Positions 17,838 to 26,793 of a DNA stretch of 49,646 nt are shown here, in pieces. Location of the stretch: NCBI RefSeq assembly GCF_000282215.1, contig NZ_AKJS01000013.1, positions 1 to 49,646 of the forward strand, written 5' to 3'. Source of the DNA: Pseudomonas sp. GM21 (GTDB taxonomy: Bacteria > Pseudomonadota > Gammaproteobacteria > Pseudomonadales > Pseudomonadaceae). Both the position numbers and the translations under genes were made by a program. Position 1 is the stretch's first letter; the number at the start of each line of letters is the position of its first letter. Below the pieces are notes generated by a model. It was not told the origin of the DNA and did no database searches. It worked only from the letters and a program-made list of their open reading frames with translations.

Positions 17838-17901
17838 AGCGAGCTTGCTCGCGAAGGCGCTGGATCAGCGTAGGCTAATCCACCGCTATCGCGAGCAAGT
17901 G
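17838..17901. repeat. REP-type inverted pair between convergent genes
   Basis: CTTGCTCGCGA at 17844-17854 and TCGCGAGCAAG at 17889-17899 are exact reverse complements. This is the Pseudomonas REP core arranged head to head (REPIN-like). It lies between the adaptor stop and the epimerase stop, where it can fold into a hairpin that protects or terminates both convergent messages. Confidence 0.75.
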
Positions 17902-17905
17902 CAAC

Positions 17906-20900
17906 TCAGGCTGTAAAGTCGCTGGCGTGCAGCTCCTTGACACCCACCAGCTCGAACTGGAACTCAGGGGTGGCGTCGGCGTTGACACTGCCTTCGAGGA
18001 TGCCATCGGCAAAGCGAATTTGGCCGGTGGCGTTGGTGGGGTTGAAGGCGTTGCTGCCAATGAACGTAAAGGCGTCGACGGTGGCAGTCAGCGGGTTGGC
18101 GTCCAGGCCGGTCAGATCCAGTTGATCAAGCTCTGTGGTCTTGAAACCGCTGATCACATCGCGCAAAGCCCCGATGCCCATGTCCGACAAGGCACTAAAC
18201 ACGTAAGTATCCGCACCCGTGCCGCCGGTGAGGCTGTCGGTGCCTGCACCGCCGATCAGTCGATCATCGCCTGAACCACCCACTAGCGAATCGTTACCCG
18301 CACCACCGTCCAGAACGTTCCCTGAGCTGTTGCCCGACAGCGTGTCGGCGTAAGCGCTTCCCGTCACGTTCTCGAAGAATTTCAGGGTGTCGAGTCCGGA
18401 ACCCACGGTGTTTTGTTGTGCGGATGTCGAGAGGGTTACGGTAACCCCCGCCAACGCGCGCTCATAGGACACGGTGTCCTTACCCTCGCGGCCGTCCAGC
18501 ACATTGTTGCCGGCACCGGCAAACAGCGTGTTGTCCAACGCATTCCCCGTGCCATTGGCGGCGCCAGCGCTATCGATATACAAATTCTCGACGTTGCTGG
18601 CGAGGGAATAGGCCGCCAGGCTGCTGTGCACGCTGTCGATCCCTCCAGGCACCCCATTGCTGTTGGTCTCGATCACGGTGTCGTCGGCATTGTCGACATA
18701 GTAGGTGTCGTCGCCATCGCCACCGCTCATGCTGTCGGCCCCTGCGGCACCATCGATCACGTTATCGGCGTCATTACCGGTGATGAAGTTGCGCCGCTCA
18801 TTGCCGGTGCCATCGATCTCCGACACACCAGTGAGCACCAGGTTTTCGAGATTGGCGCCCAACGTCCAACTGACAGATGCCTGCACAGTGTCGATCTGCG
18901 CGGTCGAAGTGTTGGTTTCCACCACGCTGTCGAACGCGTTATCGACCACGTAGATGTCGTTGCCATCGCCCCCGGTCATGGTGTCGGCGCCCAGGTCGCC
19001 ATCCAGTGTGTCGTTGCCCGAGCTGCCCACCAGGGTATCCGCTTGATCGGTGCCGGAAATCATCCCGCCCTGATTCTGAGCGTTGTCGAAAATGTCCTGC
19101 ACGCTGTTGTTGTCGTTGGGATTTCCCTGGAAGCCAAGGTCGGTGGCGATGTAGTCGGCCAGGCGCTGGCCGACGATTTCTGCCGATTCTTCGTGCAGGT
19201 GCCAGACGTCATCCGGATACACTAACGGATCGACTTCATAGCGCAAGGGCAGGTCGTTGTAGTCCACCGCCAGTTTGACGTCGGCGCGTTCGGCGGCCAT
19301 GGCTTCCTGGGCGGCGCGGACATAGCCGACTCCTTCGACGATGGAGGCAATCTTTTCTTCCGAATAACCACGGGCACGCGCCGCATCCTGCTCGTAGTGA
19401 CCGGTTTCCATCATGTACACGCTGAAGTTGCCGAACTGGGCATGCAGGTAATCAAACACCTTCAAGGTTGCGGCCTTGTAAGCCGCTGCGGCCCCTGCCT
19501 TGTCGGTGGCGCGGCCGATCTCCTGGGCGGCTTCCTCGCCCTGGCCCCAAATGATGCCCATGGTGACGTTATCGACGGCTTTGAGTTCGGTGAGCTGGTC
19601 TTGCAGCAACGCCACGGCGCGCAACAACGCAGGCCCGGGTTGATTGGTGTCGGTCAGCCACCAGCACAATTTGAGTTCCTCGGGGCTCAGGGTCGACAGG
19701 CCGTTGACAGTGCTTCCACCCACGGCGATGTCTATGCCGTTGCCGTCGGCATCAGTGAACTGGCTGCGTACGTCATAGGGGGTGTAGCGGTCCAGGTCGT
19801 TGACCAGCATCGAGGTGCCGGACTGATCGTCGTCCTCCGTCATGCGCAGCAGGCGCGCATTGGATTGGCCGAGTGTGGGCAGGTAGAGGATGTCTTGCTG
19901 GGCTCGTTCGCCGAACACGAAATCACTGGCGGTCAGGGTGTTGAGGTAGTTGCCGTTGAGGGCAATTTCGAAGCGATTGCCATCGGCGTCGGCCTCGGCG
20001 GATTTGATGTAGGTCTTGTCGCCGGCCGCATTGAGGGTCATGTACAACGTACCGTTGCTGCCATCGCCGAGGCCGAGGATGCCAAGGCCCGAAACATCGA
20101 TCTTGTCGACGCCCACGGTGAAGTCATAAATCGTGTCGGTGGCCGTGACGCCGCCGGTGTCGTAGTCCCGATAGCTGTCTTGTACGTTGGTGTAGCGGAA
20201 GGTGTCGGCACCGTCGCCGCCGTACAGCGAATCGCGTCCGGCGCCGCCGTCGACGATGTCAGCGCCGGTGCCGGCCTTGATGGTGTCGTTGCCACCGAGG
20301 CCGAGAATCAGGTCTGCGGCTGCCGTGCCGGTGAGGCTTTCAGCGTTGGTGGTGCCGGTGATGGTGTTGGCGGGCGCATCGGCCACCACCAGGGCGAAGC
20401 TGTCGCTCACCGACGCACCTGAAGGATCGGTGGCCTTGACCAGTACGTTGTAATTGCCAGACGCCGTGCTGGTCGGCGTGCCGCTGAACGTCAGGCTGGT
20501 GGTGTTGAACTTCAGCCAGGCGGGCAGGGCGCTGCCGTCGGCAAGGGTCGCTGTGTAGGCCAGCACATCCTGATTGGCGTCGGTGAAGCTGTCGTGGGTC
20601 ACGGTGTACTGGAATGGCGTGCTTTCGGTGGCGTTTTGGTCGAGGAGGGGGATGGTCACCACCGGCGCGATATTGCTGGGGGTGTTCTGGTCGGCGAAGA
20701 CAAAATGACTCGCCGTCAGGCTGTTTAACAAGTTACCGGCCAGCGACACTTCGAAGCGGTTGCCGTTGGCGTCGACAGTGAGATCCTTGAGGTAGGTGCG
20801 GTTGGTAGACGCGCTGTAGGTCACTTGCAGCGTGCCGTTCAGGCCGTTGCCCAAGGCCGTGTAGCCGAGCGTCGAGACATCGATCTTGTCGGCGGTTACG

Positions 20901-23521
20901 TCGAAATCGAGGATCTGGTCACTGGCACTGGTGGTACCCGTGCGGTAGCTGTCGAGCTTTGAGGTGTAGCGGAATACATCGGCACCCGCGCCTCCGGTGA
21001 GTTTGTCGACGCCAGTACCGCCGACCAGGATGTCGTTGCCGGCGCCGCCATTAAGGGTGTCGTTACCACTGCCACCGAGCAGTTGTTCGTTGGCAGCGGT
21101 GCCCGTCAGCGTGTCGTTGTTCGGCGTGCCATTGATCACCGTGGGTGCGCCGGGTACGTCCTGTACGGCCAGGGTAAAACTGTCGCTGACGGTGGCATTG
21201 CTGCCATCGGACGCGGTGACCTGTATGGAATAGGTCCCCGATGCCGTGTCGCTTGGCGTGCCGCTGAACGTACGGGTGGCGGCATCGAAGGTCAGCCAGG
21301 CGGGCAGGGCGCTGCCATTGGCGAGTTTGGCGGTGTAGCTGAGGCTGTCGTTGTCCGGATCAGAAAAACTGGTGGCTGGCACCACATAGCTGAACGGGGT
21401 GTTTTCGGTGGCGTTCTGATCCAGCAGCGGCGTGGCCACCACCGGTGCCTGGTTGGTCGGTGACGACGTGGCGAAGACGAAGTTGGCGCTGGTCAGCTTG
21501 TCGAGGTAGTTGCCGTCCAGTGCCACTTCGAAGCGATTGCCATTGGCGTCGGCGGTCAGGGATTTGATGTAGGTCTTGGTGCCGGCACTGTTGAGTGCCA
21601 GGTACACGGTGTTGTTTTTGCCGTCCCCCAGGCCGGTGAAACCCATGGCCGAGAGGTCGACCTTGTCGGCGGTGATATCAAAGTCGGTGATCAGGTCGCC
21701 AAGGTTGGCACCGCCGGTGTTGTAGTTTCGGTAACTGTCCAGGCGATTGGAGAACACAAAGGAATCCGCCCCGGTGCCACCTGTGAGGGTGTCCATGCCG
21801 GCGCCACCGTCGAGCTTGTCGTCGCCCGCACCACCATTGAGGCTGTCGTTGCCCGCCAGGCCGAGCAGAGTATCTGCCGAATCACTGCCCAACAGCGAGT
21901 CGCTGGCGCTGGTGCCGGTGACCACCCGATTGAATATGAAGTTGCTGGCGGTCAGGGTGCTGGCCAGGTTGCCCGAGAGAATCAACTCGAAGCGATTGCC
22001 ACTGGCGTCGGCATCGTAGTCCTTGATGTAGGTGCGGTCGTTGCTGGTGTTGTAGCTGACCTGCAGGGTGCCGCCACGGCCATTGCCCAGGCCGGTGAAG
22101 CCGAGGCCGGCAAGGTCGATCTTGTCCTGGGTGACGTCGAAGTCAGTGATGGTGTCATCGAAGCTTGAAGTTGCGTTGCGGTAGCTGTCCGATTGAGCGG
22201 CGAATCGGAACGTATCGGCGCCGGTACCGCCGGTGAGTTTGTCGATGCCTGCACCGCCCACCAGAATGTCGCCACCGGCGCCACCATTGATCGTATCGTT
22301 ACCGGCGCCGCCAAAGAAAATCTCGCTGGCCGTACTGCCCAGCAGGGTGTCATTGCCAGCTGTGCCTTGCACGGTGGTCATCGGCACCGTGGCGCTGACG
22401 TAGCTGCCGTCGCCATAGACCAGCGTGGCGCCATTGCTGGTGTGGCTGATGGTGTTGCCGATGATGGCGTTACGATCGGTGCCGTCTTCATTGCGCTCTG
22501 CAACACCGTAGGTCGACAGGTTGCTGCCGCTGATGATGTTGCCCTGGATCGTGTTGTCGCTGCCGTTGAAGTACTGGCCGGACACGCCCAGGGTGTCGTC
22601 GTAGGACTGAATGATGATTTCCGGTACGGGGCTGCCCAGGGAATTGTTATTGAGCGTGTTGTCGATGACCTCGACGTGGTTGCTGCCGTAGATGCGGATC
22701 CCGGCGCTGTTGTTGTCGTGGATATCGACGCCGCTGACCGTCACGTCGCTGGACAGCTTGATCAGCACCCCTTCGGCGCCGTTGCCATACACCGCGCCAC
22801 CGGTGATGGTGATGTTGCTGGGGGAGGGGATGTTCTCGCTGCCGCGCTGCACCACGATGCCCGTACTGCCGTTGTTGTAGGCCACGTTGTTGGTGAGGGT
22901 GAAGTCGTGGGTGCTGGTGACGACGTTGAAACCGTGGCGGTCATTGTCGTAGGCGACGTTGTTTTCGAAGGTACTGTCGCTGAGGAAGTCAGCAACAAAA
23001 CCGTCCAGGCCATTGCCGTGGGACACGCTGTTCTTGATGACCATGTTGACGGTTTGCTCATGGGGGTCGAAACCGTACCCGGAGCAATCCTTGATCTCGA
23101 CGCTGTCGAGGGTGACGTTGGAGTCGTAGCCTTCTACGCCGGGAATGTAGCCATTGAACCATCCGTCGACCTTGCCGGTGGTGTTGTCGCGGTTACCGTC
23201 GATGGTGAGGTTGCTGACGCCAAAGTCGTGGGTTTCCTCGCCATAGGCCGAGCGGATGACACCTGTGATTTTGGTGTCGGTGCCGTCAGCTACCTTGACA
23301 GTGGTTTCGCCCATGCCGTCGCCGTACAGGTAGACGTTGCTCTTGAGCATCAGGCAACCGTCGGAGGGTTCCTCACCTCCCGTAACGATATAAGTTCCGG
23401 TGGGCATATACACCTGCCCCCCGCCTGCGGCAGCCGCTGCATCAATCGCACTTTGTATCGCTGCCGTGTCGTCTGTGATGCCATCTCCTTTGGCGCCAAA
23501 ATTCTGTACGTTGAAAATCAT
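17906..23521 (-). CDS. psmE: Secreted RTX mannuronan C-5 epimerase / O-acetylhydrolase (PsmE type)
   Basis: 1,871-aa alginate-modifying enzyme that turns mannuronate into guluronate in the polymer and probably removes acetyl groups. The order is: A-module beta-helix 1-380, with AlgE-type catalytic Y149, D152 and H154 (in YGFDPHE) and D178; R-modules about 385-530, 531-683, 795-942 and 1052-1204 with GGxGxD calcium repeats; cadherin/Ig-like domains about 690-788 and 950-1048; an SGNH acetylhydrolase about 1208-1462 with GQSN (S1220), WGQGE and DVWH (D1438, H1441); RTX repeats 1488-1776; and a C-terminal type I secretion region. The same epimerase plus acetylhydrolase combination is known from P. 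syringae PsmE. The ATG (MIFNVQNFGAKGDG) has GGAG seven bases upstream and no Sec signal, as expected for type I export by the convergent transporter. Confidence 0.93.
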   Translation of the reverse strand: MIFNVQNFGAKGDGITDDTAAIQSAIDAAAAAGGGQVYMPTGTYIVTGGEEPSDGCLMLKSNVYLYGDGMGETTVKVADGTDTKITGVIRSAYGEETHDFGVSNLTIDGNRDNTTGKVDGWFNGYIPGVEGYDSNVTLDSVEIKDCSGYGFDPHEQTVNMVIKNSVSHGNGLDGFVADFLSDSTFENNVAYDNDRHGFNVVTSTHDFTLTNNVAYNNGSTGIVVQRGSENIPSPSNITITGGAVYGNGAEGVLIKLSSDVTVSGVDIHDNNSAGIRIYGSNHVEVIDNTLNNNSLGSPVPEIIIQSYDDTLGVSGQYFNGSDNTIQGNIISGSNLSTYGVAERNEDGTDRNAIIGNTISHTSNGATLVYGDGSYVSATVPMTTVQGTAGNDTLLGSTASEIFFGGAGNDTINGGAGGDILVGGAGIDKLTGGTGADTFRFAAQSDSYRNATSSFDDTITDFDVTQDKIDLAGLGFTGLGNGRGGTLQVSYNTSNDRTYIKDYDADASGNRFELILSGNLASTLTASNFIFNRVVTGTSASDSLLGSDSADTLLGLAGNDSLNGGAGDDKLDGGAGMDTLTGGTGADSFVFSNRLDSYRNYNTGGANLGDLITDFDITADKVDLSAMGFTGLGDGKNNTVYLALNSAGTKTYIKSLTADANGNRFEVALDGNYLDKLTSANFVFATSSPTNQAPVVATPLLDQNATENTPFSYVVPATSFSDPDNDSLSYTAKLANGSALPAWLTFDAATRTFSGTPSDTASGTYSIQVTASDGSNATVSDSFTLAVQDVPGAPTVINGTPNNDTLTGTAANEQLLGGSGNDTLNGGAGNDILVGGTGVDKLTGGAGADVFRYTSKLDSYRTGTTSASDQILDFDVTADKIDVSTLGYTALGNGLNGTLQVTYSASTNRTYLKDLTVDANGNRFEVSLAGNLLNSLTASHFVFADQNTPSNIAPVVTIPLLDQNATESTPFQYTVTHDSFTDANQDVLAYTATLADGSALPAWLKFNTTSLTFSGTPTSTASGNYNVLVKATDPSGASVSDSFALVVADAPANTITGTTNAESLTGTAAADLILGLGGNDTIKAGTGADIVDGGAGRDSLYGGDGADTFRYTNVQDSYRDYDTGGVTATDTIYDFTVGVDKIDVSGLGILGLGDGSNGTLYMTLNAAGDKTYIKSAEADADGNRFEIALNGNYLNTLTASDFVFGERAQQDILYLPTLGQSNARLLRMTEDDDQSGTSMLVNDLDRYTPYDVRSQFTDADGNGIDIAVGGSTVNGLSTLSPEELKLCWWLTDTNQPGPALLRAVALLQDQLTELKAVDNVTMGIIWGQGEEAAQEIGRATDKAGAAAAYKAATLKVFDYLHAQFGNFSVYMMETGHYEQDAARARGYSEEKIASIVEGVGYVRAAQEAMAAERADVKLAVDYNDLPLRYEVDPLVYPDDVWHLHEESAEIVGQRLADYIATDLGFQGNPNDNNSVQDIFDNAQNQGGMISGTDQADTLVGSSGNDTLDGDLGADTMTGGDGNDIYVVDNAFDSVVETNTSTAQIDTVQASVSWTLGANLENLVLTGVSEIDGTGNERRNFITGNDADNVIDGAAGADSMSGGDGDDTYYVDNADDTVIETNSNGVPGGIDSVHSSLAAYSLASNVENLYIDSAGAANGTGNALDNTLFAGAGNNVLDGREGKDTVSYERALAGVTVTLSTSAQQNTVGSGLDTLKFFENVTGSAYADTLSGNSSGNVLDGGAGNDSLVGGSGDDRLIGGAGTDSLTGGTGADTYVFSALSDMGIGALRDVISGFKTTELDQLDLTGLDANPLTATVDAFTFIGSNAFNPTNATGQIRFADGILEGSVNADATPEFQFELVGVKELHASDFTA

Positions 23522-23802
23522 AAACTTACTCCGTGTCAGACTAAAACCTCGGTAGGTGCCAATATTCCATCGACGACCACGTGTTATGACCCAGCGGAGC
23601 GTAAAAGTTGTGACAGAAAACAAACTAACTGATCAGCGGTTGTGAAGAATTGCGCATAAGTGACGCTCTGTTGACGCTTCTTGGGTGGCGAGCCAGACCT
23701 TTCGCGCAGTGCTACGTCAAATACGCCGCCTATCGAAAGTAGGGGCGAGTGCTAGGCTCAGATCAACTTGATCTTGACTCTAACGAAATGGAGATTCACG
23801 AC

Positions 23803-25437
23803 ATGCCTGCCAAGCCAAAGCCCCGCAAGGCCAAGCCAAGCGTCTTGAATGAGCTTGATACGCTCAATGGTAAAGTTGATTTTGCCGACGGCGGACAGCT
23901 TGAGCGGCTTGAGCAACTGGTGAAGCAACTTCGACAGGCGCGCATAAGCGAAGAAGAACGATATTCGGATGACGTCGTCGTTGTGCGTCTGTCTGATGAA
24001 GTATCAGCAGATAGTCCTGAAGTTCAGTCAGCTTCGGTTTTAGGACTCGGCAACACTTCCACGGCCTTCGCTAAAGGAGGGAAGAGGGCGGCGCCCAAGA
24101 TGGATTTGATACATCAGTTCCGTGGCTCGATGGCCGTTAAAGCGAACAGGTCAGCTCTAATGGCGGTGCGTAGCAACTCACCCGGGCTGAAAGTCACTCC
24201 CGCAACATGGCTCTACCCACAGTACATCCGACCGATGGGAGATGAGCTGGATGCGTTCGCGATACAAGTGAGCGAAGGGATGAGGGCCAAACGCTTCGAA
24301 GTACAGCTGACCGACGCAGAAGACAAGCCGGTGGCAAAGGTCAAAGTGCGCGCACTGCTGGACTGGAATGGAGCCCATGCCAGCGTCGAGTCTGACAGTC
24401 AGGGCATTGCTCTTTTTTCAATCCCTCTTTCCTACCCCAAAATCGAACTCCTCATTGTCGAGCCTGAGCACACCTATTGGTCAGTGTTCGTTTCCGGTTT
24501 CGAGCGCGTCGCAGCGCCAAAGCGGGTGAGTATTGAGCTGAAGGCATTGACTCCCTATGGCTTTGGCTTGATCAACCATTACGCACCCTATGAAGAAAAC
24601 GCTGGCGAGAACGTCAGCGTCGGTGTCATCGATTGTGGTGTGGGGCCTCACGACGCGTTGGAATTGGCCGGAGGGGCGTGCCTGGTGCCGGGTGAAAACG
24701 CGGCGGACTACCTTGATAACGGCCTTGGCCACGGCACTCATGTCGCCGGAACCATCGCTGCAAAGAAACTGCCTGGAACAGAGGTGTATGGCGTCGCTCC
24801 GGCGTGTCGGCTGTTCGCTTACCGAGTGTGCCCGAAGACTGGAAATCGTGGACGAGCCAGGTCTATTGAAATAGCTGCCGCCATTGAGAGGGCGATCGCC
24901 GATGGGTGCGATGTGGTGAATATCAGCATGGGGAGTCTTGAGCCCATGCCTGAAGTTCCCGGCATTCTGGAACAGGCGCGTAACGCGGGCATGGTTGTAT
25001 TTGCCGCGACGGGAAACGACGGCGAACCGTCGATTCGCTACCCGGCCCGCTACGCCCATAGTCTGGCGGTAGGAGCATTGGGACGAGACGGAACATTTCC
25101 ACTCGATAGCCCTGATGTGAACCATGAAAGCCCAGTCAGGAAAGGGAATGAATTTGTTGCCGTGTTCTCCAACTATGGAAGGGAAACCGATTTCATCGGA
25201 GTAGGGGTGGCGGTGATCTCGACTTACCCGAAGGGGCTCTATGCTAATATGTCAGGGACCTCAATGGCGACGCCATTCACCAGCGGCATGGCGGCTCGCC
25301 TGCTGTCGAAGCACCCTGAGATCCTTGCCATGGCACGCGGGCCAGAGCGTGCAGACGCGATCATCAAGATGCTGTTCGAATCGACACGGAAGGTCGGCTG
25401 GAGCAATGACTACGAAGGTTTCGGAGTACTGAAATGA
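23803..25437 (+). CDS. S8 family serine peptidase (subtilase) without signal peptide
   Basis: 544-aa subtilase. The catalytic triad is D277 (GVIDCGV), H310 (GHGTHVAGT) and S487 (GTSMATP), with oxyanion N405 (ATGND), so it should be active. The first 250 residues are not an I9 propeptide: a basic Lys/Pro start, a charged helix (QLERLEQLVKQLRQARISEE) and then a beta-rich CNA/Ig-like segment (about 160-235). No Sec signal is visible, so it is either cytoplasmic or exported unconventionally. GGAG lies nine bases before ATG 23803; ATG 23788 is an alternative. The stop overlaps the next gene (ATGA), which looks like a detached propeptide/inhibitor. Confidence 0.9.
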   Translation: MPAKPKPRKAKPSVLNELDTLNGKVDFADGGQLERLEQLVKQLRQARISEEERYSDDVVVVRLSDEVSADSPEVQSASVLGLGNTSTAFAKGGKRAAPKMDLIHQFRGSMAVKANRSALMAVRSNSPGLKVTPATWLYPQYIRPMGDELDAFAIQVSEGMRAKRFEVQLTDAEDKPVAKVKVRALLDWNGAHASVESDSQGIALFSIPLSYPKIELLIVEPEHTYWSVFVSGFERVAAPKRVSIELKALTPYGFGLINHYAPYEENAGENVSVGVIDCGVGPHDALELAGGACLVPGENAADYLDNGLGHGTHVAGTIAAKKLPGTEVYGVAPACRLFAYRVCPKTGNRGRARSIEIAAAIERAIADGCDVVNISMGSLEPMPEVPGILEQARNAGMVVFAATGNDGEPSIRYPARYAHSLAVGALGRDGTFPLDSPDVNHESPVRKGNEFVAVFSNYGRETDFIGVGVAVISTYPKGLYANMSGTSMATPFTSGMAARLLSKHPEILAMARGPERADAIIKMLFESTRKVGWSNDYEGFGVLK

Positions 25438-25691
25438 CTAGCGTGGTTTTGACTTACAAAGGCCCGTCTTCAGAGAGAAAGGAAGCAGAATTGCGCCTGC
25501 GGCAGAAGCTCGATTGCACAGACTTTGTCTGCAGGGCGACTGATCTGTTCGAGGCTCAGGTCGATGAACGGCAGCTGTCGATTATCGCTGGAGAATCTCA
25601 ATGGCAAGTGACTTTCCCGTCCTACGCCGAGATTCGTAAACCGGGCACAAACTGGAACAAACTTCGCGATAAAACGCTTGAAATGAAATGA
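25434..25691 (+). CDS. Small protein coupled to the subtilase, possible stand-alone I9-type propeptide/inhibitor
   Basis: 85 aa, translationally coupled to the subtilase by a 4-base ATGA overlap. By eye its layout is strand (VVLTYKG), helix (KEAELRLRQKL), strand and second helix (LFEAQVDERQLSIIAG), then strand (QWQVTFPSY). The segment FEAQVDERQL with a later V-x-x-x-PSY resembles the F.A.v.e.q...L.....V..VEPD pattern of the subtilisin propeptide (Inhibitor I9) family, which folds and inhibits the protease. That the protease lacks such a domain itself supports the idea. This is an inference from pattern, not a confirmed match; the gene itself is well supported. Confidence 0.8.
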   Translation: MTSVVLTYKGPSSERKEAELRLRQKLDCTDFVCRATDLFEAQVDERQLSIIAGESQWQVTFPSYAEIRKPGTNWNKLRDKTLEMK

Positions 25692-25796
25692 CAGCCCGAG
25701 CGTTGCCGCTGCTTGAAGTTTTGGCGGCGGGTTCATCGGCATTGCAGCTTCCCTGCTGCCCTTTGACCATGAAGGTGACGTCTGAAGCAGCGAAGG

Positions 25797-25871
25797 CTAT
25801 ACGATTCCGACAAACGAAAGGATAACCAGGACAATCACGACTGCTCCGACGATGTAGATGATATTGTTCAT
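25797..25871 (-). CDS. 24-residue membrane microprotein
   Basis: A 25-codon frame encodes MNNIIYIVGAVVIVLVILSF followed by VGIV, which is a single hydrophobic helix with a short polar N-terminus. GGTGGG lies a few bases before the ATG. Very similar tiny hydrophobic proteins are widespread in Pseudomonas, so I think it is real. Its role is unknown; a stress-related membrane peptide is only a guess from the neighbouring stress-type genes. Confidence 0.6.
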   Translation of the reverse strand: MNNIIYIVGAVVIVLVILSFVGIV

Positions 25872-25971
25872 AAACCCACCTTTCCAGTTCCAGAGGATTG
25901 ATACGCTAAGTATCTAATACAACGGACACCTCCGATTCCGGTTCCGTTCCGCGAATCAAAATACACGCGGC

Positions 25972-26529
25972 TCATCCTCCGCTGACTTTCCAGTGTTTGA
26001 CATCGTCTGCAAACATCATTTGTTTCATCTCATGGGCAATGCCATAGGCCAGAGACTCATGCGCGGCGATGACTTTTTCTTCGGCTGAAAGGCAATGAAA
26101 AATATCGAGCTTGGTCTCTGCGTCAGCCGTTTCAAGCGTGAATATCTGCACGTAACGCGCGAGGTCGTTGTCGAGGCTCGACAGGTATTCACGCAGGCGC
26201 TGATGGTCGACTGATTTTTGGCTGAAGTACCAATTCATCGGGTGAATCAGGAAGCGTGAGTGGGGCGAGGTGATACGGCGGTTTGCCGCCAAAAACATAA
26301 TGATGCCCATTGATTCGATGTTGCCCGCATTGATTGCGCATAGCGGTACCGGCAATGATTTCAGGAACGTGTAGAGCGTGAAGCCAAAGTTAGTACTCCC
26401 TCCGCTTGTAGAAAGATTGAGGAGCAAGGAGGTGGCACCTTGTTCGATGGCTTCGAGGCAACAGTCCCGGAAGCGCTCAGTCGTCCCTTGATCGATCTGG
26501 CAATGAAAATGCACGATGTGTTCAGTCAT
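25972..26529 (-). CDS. Orphan ClpP/SDH-like serine protease
   Basis: 185-aa member of the ClpP/crotonase-like fold. The ClpP nucleophile motif ASMG appears as IESMG (S73) and the histidine motif as FLIHPMN (H96). LLLNLSTSGGSTNFGFTLY matches the ClpP L..NSPGG....G..IYD region, and LSAEE...AHESLAYGI matches its C-terminal helix. The third catalytic residue is uncertain. ClpP works as a 14-mer with ClpX or ClpA; here no ATPase gene is adjacent. AGGA is nine bases before ATG 26529. It may act on specific substrates under stress or without an unfoldase; that is inference. Confidence 0.8.
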   Translation of the reverse strand: MTEHIVHFHCQIDQGTTERFRDCCLEAIEQGATSLLLNLSTSGGSTNFGFTLYTFLKSLPVPLCAINAGNIESMGIIMFLAANRRITSPHSRFLIHPMNWYFSQKSVDHQRLREYLSSLDNDLARYVQIFTLETADAETKLDIFHCLSAEEKVIAAHESLAYGIAHEMKQMMFADDVKHWKVSGG

Positions 26530-26719
26530 CGATTGACGTCCTGAGTGTGATGCATGGAGGACTTCCACGATTTATCAAGTCTAGTAAACATCGATCATTT
26601 CATCTGGGCTCTGACGTCAGTTGCCCCCTCCATAACGCCAACGCCGTCCATCGAATTAGCGCATATTCAATGGAACCAAAGCCCCGAATCCGCTCGTCGC
26701 GAGTCCAATATTTCCGTTC

Positions 26720-26747
26720 AAACTTTCTGTTTCGTGCGTCCTCCGAA
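26720..26747 (+). promoter_or_regulatory. Possible AlgU/RpoE-type promoter of the KGG stress protein
   Basis: AAACTT at 26720-26725 and TCCGAA at 26742-26747, with a 16-base spacer, resemble the extracytoplasmic-stress consensus GAACTT-N16-TCTGA at all but two positions. It lies 47 bases before the ATG of the KGG-repeat protein. This is a suggestion only. Confidence 0.35.
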
Positions 26748-26793
26748 TTAAACGAGCTCCATGCTCGAACTAACGATGTTGAGGTGAACGAAA

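Noticed and set aside
22193..23632. Long plus-strand frames opposite the epimerase gene (also 18413-19225 and 19397-20422)
   Set aside because: They are complements of repetitive Gly/Asp-rich RTX and beta-helix codons and give low-complexity Val/Gly/Ala proteins without domains.
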